Positions 1 to 8,304 of a DNA stretch of 53,942 nucleotides are shown piece after piece. The notes under the pieces are model-generated. The model searched no databases and was not told the origin of the DNA. It worked only from the letters and a program-made list of their open reading frames with translations. Position numbers and translations under genes: made by a program. The stretch lies in NCBI GenBank assembly GCA_050261495.1, contig JBLNDI010000072.1, positions 1 to 53,942 on the forward strand, in the 5' to 3' direction. The stretch's first letter is position 1, and each line of letters begins with the position of its first letter. Source of the stretch: JBMNKL01 sp050261495. GTDB lineage: Bacteria; Bacillota; Clostridia; Acetivibrionales; DTU013.

Positions 1-359
1 CCCCTGTTCAGGAACTCCTTAACCAGGTCAATGGTTTCCAGTCCGAACTGAAGCCTGTTCCTGCCGTATGAATGGGCGAGTATGACGGCGCGGTCGCTCT
101 TCTTGGCCTGGAAAAGCCATCCCTTCAATACGATGGAACTATCGCTTTTTTTAAAACTGATATCCCTGTACTCAGGCACTATGTTCGAGGAAAACATGTC
201 AACAGGCCTTCTGTCGGGATGAAGCAGTTTCCAGCCTTTGTATCCCGACAGGACCGCAACCGCAAGGATAACGAGAAGGAGCAGAATAATGACTGTCAGT
301 ATGGCGTTTCTGACCCTGTGTGTTTTTCTAACCGCATATGTTACTCCGCTGATTCTCAT
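1..359 (-). CDS. Alpha/beta-hydrolase family protein, N-terminal part (runs off the window)
   Basis: Minus-strand frame open from the ATG at 359 to the window edge, preceded by GGAGG at 369-373. The visible 119 residues start with a short basic stretch, then one strongly hydrophobic segment (about residues 19-37, likely a signal anchor). After it comes a soluble part with a beta strand leading to AVILAHSYGRNR, which resembles the strand-turn (HG..GN) preceding the active site of YqkD/BAAT-type alpha/beta hydrolases. The catalytic Ser, Asp and His would lie beyond the window, so activity cannot be judged. Substrate unknown; a membrane-anchored extracytoplasmic esterase or peptidase-like hydrolase is an inference. 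Confidence 0.7.
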   Translation of the reverse strand, partial: MRISGVTYAVRKTHRVRNAILTVIILLLLVILAVAVLSGYKGWKLLHPDRRPVDMFSSNIVPEYRDISFKKSDSSIVLKGWLFQAKKSDRAVILAHSYGRNRLQFGLETIDLVKEFLNR

Positions 360-483
360 GTCCCGGTTCCTCCAAGCATCAGTCGTATTATTGAAATACA
401 GGATACTTAACAACACTATTATATTTTTATTTGGAAGCATTGTAAAGGCTGTACGGGGTCAGGCTTGAATAATTAACTTATCC

Positions 484-706
484 TAATGCGGGCGCGGATG
501 AATCGGCGTCCATGCCTTAACATCGCGCGCCTGCACCTTCCGTGGTGCAGGTTGTAGCTCCCGGTACCGCATTCAGCCATTGTCAAAGCATAACACCCTG
601 CAGCATTCCTACGCATGACGTCTTAATTTGCGCTATGTCCATCCATCCTTTCAGTCCTTTTAAAAAGTCGTTTCATCGATGCCTTAGCCCGCACCTGTAT
701 GCAATC
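484..706. repeat. Dispersed repeat family, locus A
   Basis: Non-coding stretch that shares sequence blocks with 31.7-32.2 kb and 34.1-34.7 kb. The segment GCGGGCGCGGATGAATCG (about 487-504) recurs at about 34236-34253. The block GTCTTAATTTGCGCTATG (about 620-637) recurs at 32.1, 34.5 and 34.6 kb. The block at 669-706, TTTCATC..ATGCCTT..CCCGCACC..ATGCAATCC, recurs in both orientations at loci B and C. A local hairpin (CTGCACC / GGTGCAG, about 531-551) is also present. No reading frame here looks like a real gene. The stretch 707-867 is A+T-rich, with nothing else recognised. Confidence 0.75.
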
Positions 707-867
707 CGTCCTGTCCATCGATTATTTCCCGTATTGCCCAAATATATCACCATACCTTATTTTCCCTCATTATTAGCGCTTTTGGAGCATGAAATGCAAT
801 CCAGAAAATAGAAAATTTAATAATAGTATGGTATTTTATAAAACATTGTGGTAGAATAAGACACAAA

Positions 868-896
868 TTGGGATAGAAATTTATTCCAAATATATA
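868..896 (+). promoter_or_regulatory. Possible sigma-A promoter of the kinase/Tad operon
   Basis: TTGGGA (868-873), 17 bp, TATATA (891-896), lying 53 bp before the proposed start of the kinase gene in an A+T-rich stretch. The -35 is a weak match, so this is tentative. Confidence 0.3.
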
Positions 897-948
897 AATA
901 AATCACAAATTGCGCGGTATTGTCGGCAAAATGTGTGGGGGATCAGGA

Positions 949-2703
949 ATGCAGGTCGGAGATTTCTTCAACGGAAGGTATATTATCGAAAAGGTACTTG
1001 GACAGGGCGGTATGGGTACGGTTTACCTAGCGAGGAATATAAATACCGATACCTATTGGGCAATAAAAGAAATACCTGCAACGGATGCAAACGGGATTGA
1101 CCTTACTGCGGAGCCAAGAATGCTGAAAAAACTGGAGCACCCGGCCTTACCGAGATTATTTGACATAATTGAACAGGATGGATGCCTGTACATGATATCC
1201 GATTATATCAGCGGCACTCCGCTTGACAAGAAACTGAAAGAAGAAGGGAAGATATCGGAGGAAATCGTTGTCGATTGGGGAATTCAACTATGCCAGGCGT
1301 TAAATTACCTTCATTCGCAAAAACCGAACCCGATAATCTACAGGGATATGAAACCTTCAAATATCATACTGACGGCCGGCGGAACTCTCAAGCTGGTTGA
1401 TTTCGGTATTGCAAGGGAATACAAGCCAAAATCCGGATCGGATACCGTATATATCGGCACCAGGGGCTATGCGGCGCCCGAGCAGTTTGGCACCGGCCAG
1501 ACCAGCCCCGCTTCGGATATATTCAGCCTGGGTGTTACGCTGCATGAATTGCTTACCGGAAAGGATCCGTCCGCACATCCGTTTGATCTCAAGCCCGTGA
1601 GGTTTTATAACGATTCCGTATCTGCCGGGCTTGAGAAAATTATTTCAAAATGCACTGCAGAAGATGTCCATGCGCGCTACCAAAGTGCCGCCGATCTCCT
1701 GGCGGACCTGGAAGCGCTGCAGTATAAACCCGGCATAAAAACGGGAAGCCCGGGAATATTTGACGATAATGCGCCGGTTATGCATGACGGGGTTGGCGGG
1801 GAAGGAGCGCTTGCAGGGATTCGTGCCTTTTCCCGCAAAAAGCGATTTGGTTTCCGCAAACTGGTTATTACCGTGTGGGATAATGCCGAATTCGGCTGTG
1901 AGCTTGCATATGCGGCGGCAAAATTCACTGGAGCGGAAGTATTGCTGGCCGACCTTGATTTGCTTGCTCCAAAGGCGGACCTGTTCCTGAACTTGAAAAG
2001 ATTTGCCTCAAAGCCTTTGCAACCGAGCATATTCGGACATTCCGCTCTGGGCGTGGTCATGGATGCCATCAGCAAGGGTATGCTGACATCGGACTTATTG
2101 AAGCAGTCGACATCAAGGAGAAAAGATCTTAAAAACTTACATGTAATCACAGGCAGCTTAAGGCTTGACTATTACGAGTATTATGCCGAAGACAGCGTAC
2201 CAAAGCTTATTGACAAGTGCTACCGCAATTATGACATTACGATCCTGCTGGTTAACAGGTTCATTTATGACGCGTTTACCCTCGCATCGCTGCTTAAATC
2301 CGATATAAACATTATTGCAACAAGGGGTGATGTTGACCAATTGAGAGAGTTCAACACCTATATAGATTTCTTAAAGGAAAAGCAAAACCTTCCTCCTGAA
2401 AATACCATGTTCGTTTTATACGAATATGACAAAAGCACAGGGATGAGCATTGATGAAATCCGTGAAGCCACGCGGAACAGCCTGCTCGGCAGGATATCGC
2501 CAAGCAGGAGGCGAGCTGCATACAGGAATAAGAGAAGTTCGTACGTATCCCACATGGAGAAATTCATTTGCGACGAATATGTACGGTTGCTTGCAAGGCT
2601 GGACTTGATGCCTTCTCCCGGCATGCTTGAAAAATTCGGGCTGTTTATGGCCAAGATATCCGAAAAAGCCCGCATGTTACGAAGAAAAACAGTGGAGGGA
2701 TAA
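949..2703 (+). CDS. Ser/Thr protein kinase fused to a degenerate TadZ/CpaE-like ATPase domain
   Basis: 584 aa from the ATG at 949, chosen because GGGGG lies 7 nt upstream; an upstream TTG (910) and ATG (931) in frame have no ribosome site. Residues 1-270 form a Hanks-type kinase: glycine loop GQGGMGTVY (18-26), catalytic Lys in AIKEI (K40), YRDMKPSN (D133), DFG (151-153) and GYAAPEQ. The usual PASTA/transmembrane tail is absent. From about residue 299 a MinD/ParA-like fold follows (ITVWDNAEFGCELA..., DLDLLAPKADLFLNL), the arrangement of TadZ/CpaE, but the GKTT Walker A lysine is missing. It is the first gene of a Tad operon and the next start is 4 nt after its stop. Inference: a cytoplasmic kinase that localises or gates the Tad machine by phosphorylation. 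Confidence 0.85.
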   Translation: MQVGDFFNGRYIIEKVLGQGGMGTVYLARNINTDTYWAIKEIPATDANGIDLTAEPRMLKKLEHPALPRLFDIIEQDGCLYMISDYISGTPLDKKLKEEGKISEEIVVDWGIQLCQALNYLHSQKPNPIIYRDMKPSNIILTAGGTLKLVDFGIAREYKPKSGSDTVYIGTRGYAAPEQFGTGQTSPASDIFSLGVTLHELLTGKDPSAHPFDLKPVRFYNDSVSAGLEKIISKCTAEDVHARYQSAADLLADLEALQYKPGIKTGSPGIFDDNAPVMHDGVGGEGALAGIRAFSRKKRFGFRKLVITVWDNAEFGCELAYAAAKFTGAEVLLADLDLLAPKADLFLNLKRFASKPLQPSIFGHSALGVVMDAISKGMLTSDLLKQSTSRRKDLKNLHVITGSLRLDYYEYYAEDSVPKLIDKCYRNYDITILLVNRFIYDAFTLASLLKSDINIIATRGDVDQLREFNTYIDFLKEKQNLPPENTMFVLYEYDKSTGMSIDEIREATRNSLLGRISPSRRRAAYRNKRSSYVSHMEKFICDEYVRLLARLDLMPSPGMLEKFGLFMAKISEKARMLRRKTVEG

Positions 2704-2707
2704 AAAA

Positions 2708-3931
2708 ATGCCTGTAATCAAATCTCACCATAAGCTGTTTTATGAAACCGCAAGGTACGTTGCCCCCGGTGAGCGCGATATAAATTCGGTCATATCCGGC
2801 ATAACTAATGAAATACTCAAGGAATGGCCTGGTCTGGTTGCGGATGTATCAAGCGGCCGTACGGACAGAAATATCCTGAAAACCGCGATAATCAAGAACA
2901 TCGACTTGCACAGGTATCACTTCGGCATTTACAGGGATGAGCTTATACGGAAAGTGTTCGATTTCATGTTCGGGTATGGCGAGCTTCAGCCTTACATCGA
3001 TGAAGAAGATATATCCGATATAGACGGTACCCGCTACAACCAGTTTGTTATCAAAAGGAACGGCATACGCAGCAAAATACCCGTCAGCTTCGGAAATGAA
3101 AAAATATTCGACACGTACTGTAAGCTGGTAGCCATACGCAACGGTGGAATACTGAACGAGAACGACAGCCATTGCAGGGTGACGGATGAAAAGAACAGGC
3201 TGAGAATAAATGTTTCCATAAGGCCGAGAAATATAGCGGGACCTTCAATCAGCATACGCAAGCACAGGAAGACAAGCTATACGTTGGATGACCTGAAACG
3301 CCTGGGAATGCTTGACGAAGAACTTGTTTTATTGCTGAGAAGGCTTGCGCAAAGTGACGCATCCATCCTTTTCTGCGGCAAAGGCGCGGCAGGGAAGACA
3401 ACGCTGATGAGAGCATTTATCAATGTGCTGCCCGAGATGGAGCGTGTACTGATAATGGAATCCGATGCGGAAATATACCCCGACAAGCCTTATTGCATAG
3501 AGCAGCGGATCAAGAAGCCGAACGAAGGCGGATACCCCGTTACATTAAAGGATCTCGTCCGCGACGGGCTTACCATGTCGCTTGATACGTATTGCGTAGG
3601 CGAGATAACGGGCGATGAGGCATGGGATTTTGTTAAAGCGGCTTTTTCAGGACACAGGGGTATTGCCACGACCCATTCCGAGAGCGCGGAAGATGCTTTC
3701 GCGCGGCTTCTTACGCTCAGCAAGGGAGCCAACATAGGGGAAAGTGAAAAGACGATCAAAGAAACGCTGGGCAGAAGCATAAATGTCATATTCTATCTCA
3801 AGGATTTCAAAGTGGTTGAGGTCCTGGAGGTACTGGGCTATGACAGCGGAACGGACCGGTTTGGGTACAGAAGGCTGTATGCCCGCAAGGGAAGGCAGGA
3901 GGGTACGGCGGATGAGTCCATTGATAATTAA
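2708..3931 (+). CDS. CpaF/TadA-type secretion ATPase of a Tad/Flp system
   Basis: 407 aa, start ATG 2708 behind GGAGGG (2695-2701). It is a hexameric type II/IV secretion ATPase of the CpaF branch that powers pilin assembly from the cytoplasmic face. Visible are the N-terminal all-alpha region, the R-rich linker before the core (RINVSIRPR, SISIRKHRK), the Walker A loop GKGAAGKTT at about residues 222-231, the acidic VLIMESDAEI strand, the Walker B-type VGEITGDEAWD, and the His-box region THSESAEDAF. Length fits the family (about 400-480 aa). It overlaps the following TadB-like gene by 20 nt, indicating translational coupling. Confidence 0.9.
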   Translation: MPVIKSHHKLFYETARYVAPGERDINSVISGITNEILKEWPGLVADVSSGRTDRNILKTAIIKNIDLHRYHFGIYRDELIRKVFDFMFGYGELQPYIDEEDISDIDGTRYNQFVIKRNGIRSKIPVSFGNEKIFDTYCKLVAIRNGGILNENDSHCRVTDEKNRLRINVSIRPRNIAGPSISIRKHRKTSYTLDDLKRLGMLDEELVLLLRRLAQSDASILFCGKGAAGKTTLMRAFINVLPEMERVLIMESDAEIYPDKPYCIEQRIKKPNEGGYPVTLKDLVRDGLTMSLDTYCVGEITGDEAWDFVKAAFSGHRGIATTHSESAEDAFARLLTLSKGANIGESEKTIKETLGRSINVIFYLKDFKVVEVLEVLGYDSGTDRFGYRRLYARKGRQEGTADESIDN

Positions 3932-4862
3932 TTCCGTTTTGCTTCTCGCGGCCAATGTGTTTCTTGCCGTTGCGACAGCCAGGAACCCCCGGATCAGGGC
4001 CGGGCTCCGGAAAATTATCAATATGCCGGGTATGAAAAGAGACATCGCGTCCTTTACTTTCGGGGATAGAAAAGACAATGGCATTTTCAGCAGGAACTTG
4101 TTTAGACGTTTCGAGCTGCTATATATTGTAAAGCCCAATATCAGGCATTACATTCCTTTTATGAACGCGTACATTCTGCTCTTTATGGTTGCGGCCATAT
4201 TTGCCGCGGTATACCGGCCCATTTCGAGACTCCTGGAGTTTTTTCCGTCCGCGGCGGCTATAAGCGGCATGATATCGACTATGCCCCTGTTTGCCCTGGA
4301 TATCCTGGCGCGTTACAATTCTGAGACAATACGTAAGAAAATGTCGGATTTTATTTCCGTGCTCAACCGCTGGTGTTCAGTGAAGGAAGATATCATGTAC
4401 GCGTTTGAAAAGTCGCTGGGGTCGGGTATAGGCGAACCGCTCGAGACATTTATAAGGGATATGCTGATACAGGTGAATAGCGGGATGGACGCCTCGGAAG
4501 CCCTGGATATTTTGCAATTGAAAGTCGGCAATCCGCATTTTGATGATTTTATCCTCAACATAAAGCAAAACCTGAAGCACAGGGGAGATACCACAAAGCT
4601 TTTGACGATCCTTGAAAACCAGTTTTTCAGGATAGATGAGGAATACAACAGGCGCAGAATTTCAACTTACAAGGACAGGGTGCTTCTTTATTTCATCATG
4701 ATCGGAGTACTTGTCATCGCATACTTTTTTATTAAACTTTCCCCGCAGGTTGGCGATTTCTACCTGCGCACCATGAGTGGAAAGCTGCTTCTTACGGTAT
4801 TCAGCGGAATGTACATGCTGGGGTTCTACCTGGCGGCAGGCATTACGAGGTTCAGGATTTAA
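3912..4862 (+). CDS. TadB-like inner-membrane platform protein
   Basis: 316 aa from the ATG at 3912 (AGGAGG at 3898-3903). N-terminal membrane segment (about residues 3-20), a second cluster around 85-130, a cytoplasmic helical middle, then two C-terminal hydrophobic helices (about 258-275 and 290-310). The middle part carries the T2SF-type helical repeat (LETFIRDMLIQVNSG, EALDILQLKVGN, FILNIKQNLKHRGD). In Tad systems TadB and TadC form the platform on which the CpaF ATPase acts. Sequence conservation is modest, so the assignment rests on topology, length and position between CpaF- and TadC-like genes. Confidence 0.75.
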   Translation: MSPLIINSVLLLAANVFLAVATARNPRIRAGLRKIINMPGMKRDIASFTFGDRKDNGIFSRNLFRRFELLYIVKPNIRHYIPFMNAYILLFMVAAIFAAVYRPISRLLEFFPSAAAISGMISTMPLFALDILARYNSETIRKKMSDFISVLNRWCSVKEDIMYAFEKSLGSGIGEPLETFIRDMLIQVNSGMDASEALDILQLKVGNPHFDDFILNIKQNLKHRGDTTKLLTILENQFFRIDEEYNRRRISTYKDRVLLYFIMIGVLVIAYFFIKLSPQVGDFYLRTMSGKLLLTVFSGMYMLGFYLAAGITRFRI

Positions 4863-4864
4863 AG

Positions 4865-4906
4865 GCAACGAGCCTGGATTATAACGGGAAATCCGTGCCT
4901 CGTTGC
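4865..4906 (+). other. Stem-loop between the tadB-like and tadC-like genes
   Basis: GCAACGAG (4865-4872) pairs with CTCGTTGC (4899-4906), with two further inner pairs. There is no T-run after it, so it looks like a processing or stability element inside the operon rather than a terminator. The 158-bp gap around it (4863-5020) is the longest within the operon. Confidence 0.45.
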
Positions 4907-5020
4907 AAAGGGCGCCGGTACGGCCAACGACTGTAAAGACGGCCGTCCTGGGCGGCGGTAAAACACGAGGACAGACGCAAATACAAAAGTTCGGGGTTTT
5001 TAAAGCCCGACAGGAGTGAC

Positions 5021-5932
5021 ATGATGGAAAAGCTGATAATGGAGTTGTTCAAAGAGAATACGGCGGCGGCTGTTGCGATTTTTATCACTGATATGCTGGC
5101 GGCCTGCATCCTGGCGAAAATGCTTTACCCGGCGCATTCGAGGCGCGTGCGGGATGCCCTTGGGACCAGGGCGGCGAAACTTGCGTTTAACATGAAGTGT
5201 TCGCTCCTTTTCGGAAGGGGCGTGGCTGCCTGCGAAAATCTTTTCGGGAAGGGCAAGCTTCTCGGGAAAGCCGCGGACAAAATGCGCAAGGCGGGGTACA
5301 GGGGAAAATACGCGGCAATCATCTACCTTCTTGCAAGATATGTTTTTTCACCGCTATTATTCCTGGCCGCTTTTATAATAAATTTCCCTGATTTTATCCG
5401 GGCCGCCGCCCTGGTTGTCCTGGTCAATGCCATAATGGAGGCCGTGATTTCTTCAAATAAGCGAAAAATCAGCCTGCGGTTCCAAAAATATATATACAAG
5501 ATATATAAATACCTCCACAACCAGGTATCTTCAGGCATAAAGCCTACCGACGCCCTGAAATCGGCTTATGAAGTCACCGCAGACAGGGAGCTCAGGGAAA
5601 TCCTCGTAAGGCTTGCCGCAAGGTATGAGCTGACGCTGGATATAGATTCGGCGCTGGAGGAATTCAGGTCAAATTTCGACATGCATGAAGCCGAAACATT
5701 ATGCATTGCGTTGAAGCAAGGGGTCGAAACAGGAGATAACAAGGAACTGTTGGCAAAGCAGGAAGACATCATGTTTAAAAAATATTTCAACTATATACAG
5801 GCCGAAACGGACAACTGCAAGAACAGGAGCCTGGCAGCGGCAACCGTGTTTGTCGCTATCGTGGCGGTAATGATTATTGTACCGCTGCTGAATGAAATGT
5901 GGCGGGCAATTGGAAATATATTCATAAACTAA
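5021..5932 (+). CDS. TadC-like inner-membrane platform protein
   Basis: 303 aa with a double start ATG-ATG (5021/5024); AGGAG at 5012-5016 favours the second ATG slightly. An N-terminal membrane helix (about 15-33) is followed by a basic cytoplasmic stretch, two hydrophobic helices near 105-145, a T2SF-like helical domain (GIKPTDALKSAYEV, LEEFRSNFDMHEAETLC, LKQGVETGDNKE) and a final membrane helix (about 270-290). This is the TadC partner of the upstream TadB-like protein. The last gene end and the small prepilin gene are separated by only 17 nt. Confidence 0.75.
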   Translation: MMEKLIMELFKENTAAAVAIFITDMLAACILAKMLYPAHSRRVRDALGTRAAKLAFNMKCSLLFGRGVAACENLFGKGKLLGKAADKMRKAGYRGKYAAIIYLLARYVFSPLLFLAAFIINFPDFIRAAALVVLVNAIMEAVISSNKRKISLRFQKYIYKIYKYLHNQVSSGIKPTDALKSAYEVTADRELREILVRLAARYELTLDIDSALEEFRSNFDMHEAETLCIALKQGVETGDNKELLAKQEDIMFKKYFNYIQAETDNCKNRSLAAATVFVAIVAVMIIVPLLNEMWRAIGNIFIN

Positions 5933-5949
5933 AAGAATGGAGGATTTTT

Positions 5950-6138
5950 ATGAAAAAACGCTTTTTTTCACGGACGGAAGGTTTTGGCATGAACGAACTG
6001 CTTGGCATTGCCGCGGCGCTTACTATTGCGGCGTTTGTGGTCATACCGGGGTTGAAGGAACTGGCCGAAAACTTGATCGGAAAGCTGACGAATTGGTGGG
6101 AGATCATTACCAACCAAATCTTTACGAACTCGCCGTAA
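5950..6138 (+). CDS. Small Flp-type prepilin-like protein
   Basis: 62 aa, ATG 5950 behind GGAGG (5939-5943). A basic leader MKKRFFSRTEG is followed by FGMNELLGIAAALTIAAFVVIP. This is a class III signal with Gly at -1, Phe at +1, Glu at +5 and a hydrophobic helix, as expected for type IV/Flp prepilins cut by a TadV/CpaA peptidase. The C-terminal part is short and has two adjacent tryptophans. It sits directly after the platform genes, where the major or minor pilin would be expected. No prepilin peptidase gene lies in the window. Confidence 0.75.
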   Translation: MKKRFFSRTEGFGMNELLGIAAALTIAAFVVIPGLKELAENLIGKLTNWWEIITNQIFTNSP

Positions 6139-6150
6139 TGGGGTGAAACT

Positions 6151-6528
6151 ATGACGGTGAGACCGGTTGTAACGGGAATTACGCTGATATTCACGGTGTT
6201 CTTGCTGGTATTACTCGTTGAGCATTTCATACCCGTTTCCGCGAAAGCAGACATGGACATGGTTTGCAGGCGGGCGCTGCTGAGGATGGAAAACGCCGGC
6301 GGATTGAGCGACGCCGACAGGCAGGCGCTCAGGGAGGAACTCGAGCAAAAAGGCCTGACGGACGTGACCATAACGGCTTCATCCGGCGCAAAGCAGGGCG
6401 GCTTGCTGACATTGCATGTCGAGGGGGACTACACCTTCAGCAGGATAACGTCGCTGTTTAAAAGGAACGACGTAAAATATCGCTTTGTGTATCACAAGGC
6501 TTCGATGTCGAGAAAGGTTGTAAACTGA
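6151..6528 (+). CDS. TadE/pseudopilin-like protein with one N-terminal membrane helix
   Basis: 125 aa, start ATG 6151 after GGGGTGAAA. A single hydrophobic helix (about residues 5-24) anchors an extracytoplasmic domain rich in beta-type segments (LTLHVEGDYTFSRI). No enzyme motif is seen. Size, topology and position between the prepilin and a second similar gene point to a TadE/TadF-like minor pseudopilin; sequence alone does not prove it. Its stop overlaps the next start (TGATG). Confidence 0.55.
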   Translation: MTVRPVVTGITLIFTVFLLVLLVEHFIPVSAKADMDMVCRRALLRMENAGGLSDADRQALREELEQKGLTDVTITASSGAKQGGLLTLHVEGDYTFSRITSLFKRNDVKYRFVYHKASMSRKVVN

Positions 6529-7094
6529 TGCTTTTAAAGAAGTTTGCCGTGAACGCCGGGGGCAATACTCCATGCCGCCGGGGTATTAAAGGCTCTGCGG
6601 CAGCCGATGTGGTCATCGTGGCAGCTGTGCTTGTATTCGTAATATTGCCGATTTTTTCGGCGATTACTGAAAAGTATGTTTTAAATGCAAAAGCTCAAGT
6701 AATAAGGGATGCGGTGGATATCACCAATATATCGGCATATAATGCGCTAAATGCTGATGACCTCGGAAAAGTCCGGGTAAATGCATCCCGTGAAAAATGT
6801 GTTGGAATATTTAAAGATATGCTTGCCAGGAACCTGGAACTGGATAGCAGCCTTGACCCTAAACCGGGATCGGTGGCGGAAGGACGCGTGGAAATAAAAT
6901 CCCTGGAAATATACAGCGACGGCTTTCCTGCGTCCTGCCCGGACGGCACGGTTATATTAAGACCATCGGTACATAGCAGCATAATGGTGCCGGTAAAGCC
7001 ATCCCTGTACAGGAGCGTGATCCTGGGCCTTTTAGGGAAAGAACACATTGAAATCGTGGTGCATGTTGACTCGGAAATTCCCGTTAACAATTAA
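6528..7094 (+). CDS. TadF-like pseudopilin-type protein
   Basis: 188 aa, coupled to the previous gene by a 1-nt stop/start overlap. A basic, Gly-containing N-terminus is followed by a hydrophobic helix (about 25-45, ADVVIVAAVLVFVILPIF) and a long extracytoplasmic part. Residues after the helix (TEKYVLNAKAQVIRDAVDI) resemble the amphipathic extension of TadE/TadF pseudopilins. No catalytic motif is visible. Probably a minor structural component of the Tad-type apparatus. Confidence 0.55.
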   Translation: MLLKKFAVNAGGNTPCRRGIKGSAAADVVIVAAVLVFVILPIFSAITEKYVLNAKAQVIRDAVDITNISAYNALNADDLGKVRVNASREKCVGIFKDMLARNLELDSSLDPKPGSVAEGRVEIKSLEIYSDGFPASCPDGTVILRPSVHSSIMVPVKPSLYRSVILGLLGKEHIEIVVHVDSEIPVNN

Positions 7095-7136
7095 CTCGTA
7101 AAATGCAAGTAATTATGCGAAACGTGGTGAAATATT

Positions 7137-7808
7137 ATGAGACGATTCGGATGGATTGCAGCGGCTTTAATCATCGTTGTTCTGCTTATTGCGTTGGAAG
7201 TCGTGATTGTCGCTAATGCAGCAGGGTATGAAAAAAAGGAAAAAGTGGTTTTTGCAAAGGAGAGGATCGATAAAAACACCGTTATTACGGATGAAATGCT
7301 GGAAGTGAAGGAAACAGGCTCCGGTTCGGTTCACCCGAAAGCCGTGAGGACAAAGGATGAAGCGGTTTCAATGAGGGCTACGGCCAGTATTGAGCCGGGT
7401 GAAATGTTGCTCAAGACAAGACTGTCGCCGGTAGTGTATGATATTATTGAAGCGAAGGACGAAAGCAAGAGGTTGTTTTCCGCCGAACTGGAAGCCGGCC
7501 AGGCGAATGCCTGGCAGCTTGCCGAAGGCAGGCATGTAGACATTGCATATATACCAAACAGCGGCAATGAACAGGAAAGCCCGCCCGAGGCGGAAGGGGT
7601 GTCCGATGTGCCGCCGGCCTCCAGCGGAGTAAGGCTTTTGAGAAATATACGCATTGCCGGACTGGTAGGTGAGGACGGCAAACCGCTCGATATGTCCGAG
7701 GGGGACAGGATGCCAAGGTACGTATTATTTGAAGTGACGGAAGAACAGGCGATATTTTTGGCTTATGCAAAATACAAGGGGAAAATCGTTCTCTTTGGCA
7801 TACCGTAA
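7137..7808 (+). CDS. CpaB/RcpC-like SAF-domain protein
   Basis: 223 aa, ATG 7137. An N-terminal membrane anchor (about 5-27) precedes a SAF domain (about 35-100: VVFAKERIDKNTVITDEM..., AVSMRATASIEPGEMLLK). A second region (RLFSAELEAGQANAWQL, GRHVDIAYIP) matches the CpaB C-terminal domain. CpaB/RcpC proteins are periplasmic or extracytoplasmic parts of Tad assembly machines. In most Tad operons cpaB comes first; here it is last. There is no secretin gene, which fits a single-membrane cell. Confidence 0.75.
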   Translation: MRRFGWIAAALIIVVLLIALEVVIVANAAGYEKKEKVVFAKERIDKNTVITDEMLEVKETGSGSVHPKAVRTKDEAVSMRATASIEPGEMLLKTRLSPVVYDIIEAKDESKRLFSAELEAGQANAWQLAEGRHVDIAYIPNSGNEQESPPEAEGVSDVPPASSGVRLLRNIRIAGLVGEDGKPLDMSEGDRMPRYVLFEVTEEQAIFLAYAKYKGKIVLFGIP

Positions 7809-7908
7809 CGAAAAGGGAACGGCAGTGACGGTATAACCGTTAAGATAAACGGCCTTGCAATTTTGCAACAAGCAGTTTAACATATTCAACAAGCATGGAG
7901 GGATTAAG

Positions 7909-8151
7909 ATGGCAGATATCAAGTTTAATATTATAAAGCACCTGGGAGTAATCGGAGAAGGCACCAAGGGCTGGAAAAAGGAAGTCAACCTTGTTAGCTG
8001 GAACGAGCGCAAACCCAAGCTGGATATCAGGGATTGGGATGAGACACACGAAAAAATGGGCAAGGGGATCACACTCAGCAAGAGTGAGACGGAAGAGCTT
8101 AAAAAATTGCTTGCGACGATTGAATTGGATGAATTGGAGATAGAGGCCTGA
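7909..8151 (+). CDS. YdbC/PC4-like small nucleic-acid-binding protein
   Basis: 80 aa, ATG 7909 with GGAGGG upstream. The sequence has the PC4/YdbC layout: an N-terminal strand region (FNIIKHLGVIGEG), WKKEVNLVSWNERKPKLDIRDW, a KMGKGITLS turn and a C-terminal acidic helix (ETEELKKLL). Bacterial YdbC proteins form dimers that bind single-stranded DNA. It stands alone between the Tad operon and an AraC gene; the exact role is unknown. Confidence 0.8.
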   Translation: MADIKFNIIKHLGVIGEGTKGWKKEVNLVSWNERKPKLDIRDWDETHEKMGKGITLSKSETEELKKLLATIELDELEIEA

Positions 8152-8304
8152 CGAAAACTCCGAAAGACGGGCGGGCATGCGCCAGGTATGAACCGGCATG
8201 CAGGACGGCTCAAGCTTGACCCAGGGCGACGGGTGACCGGGTGACAGGCGGATGCATTTAAGCTATAATTTAATTAAAGGCGAGAAAAAAGCCGAGGTGA
8301 TTTT

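Noticed and set aside
542..811. Open frame of 89 codons on the plus strand
   Set aside because: It lies within repeat locus A and its flank, has no ribosome site and its composition is Cys/His/Pro-rich without family features.
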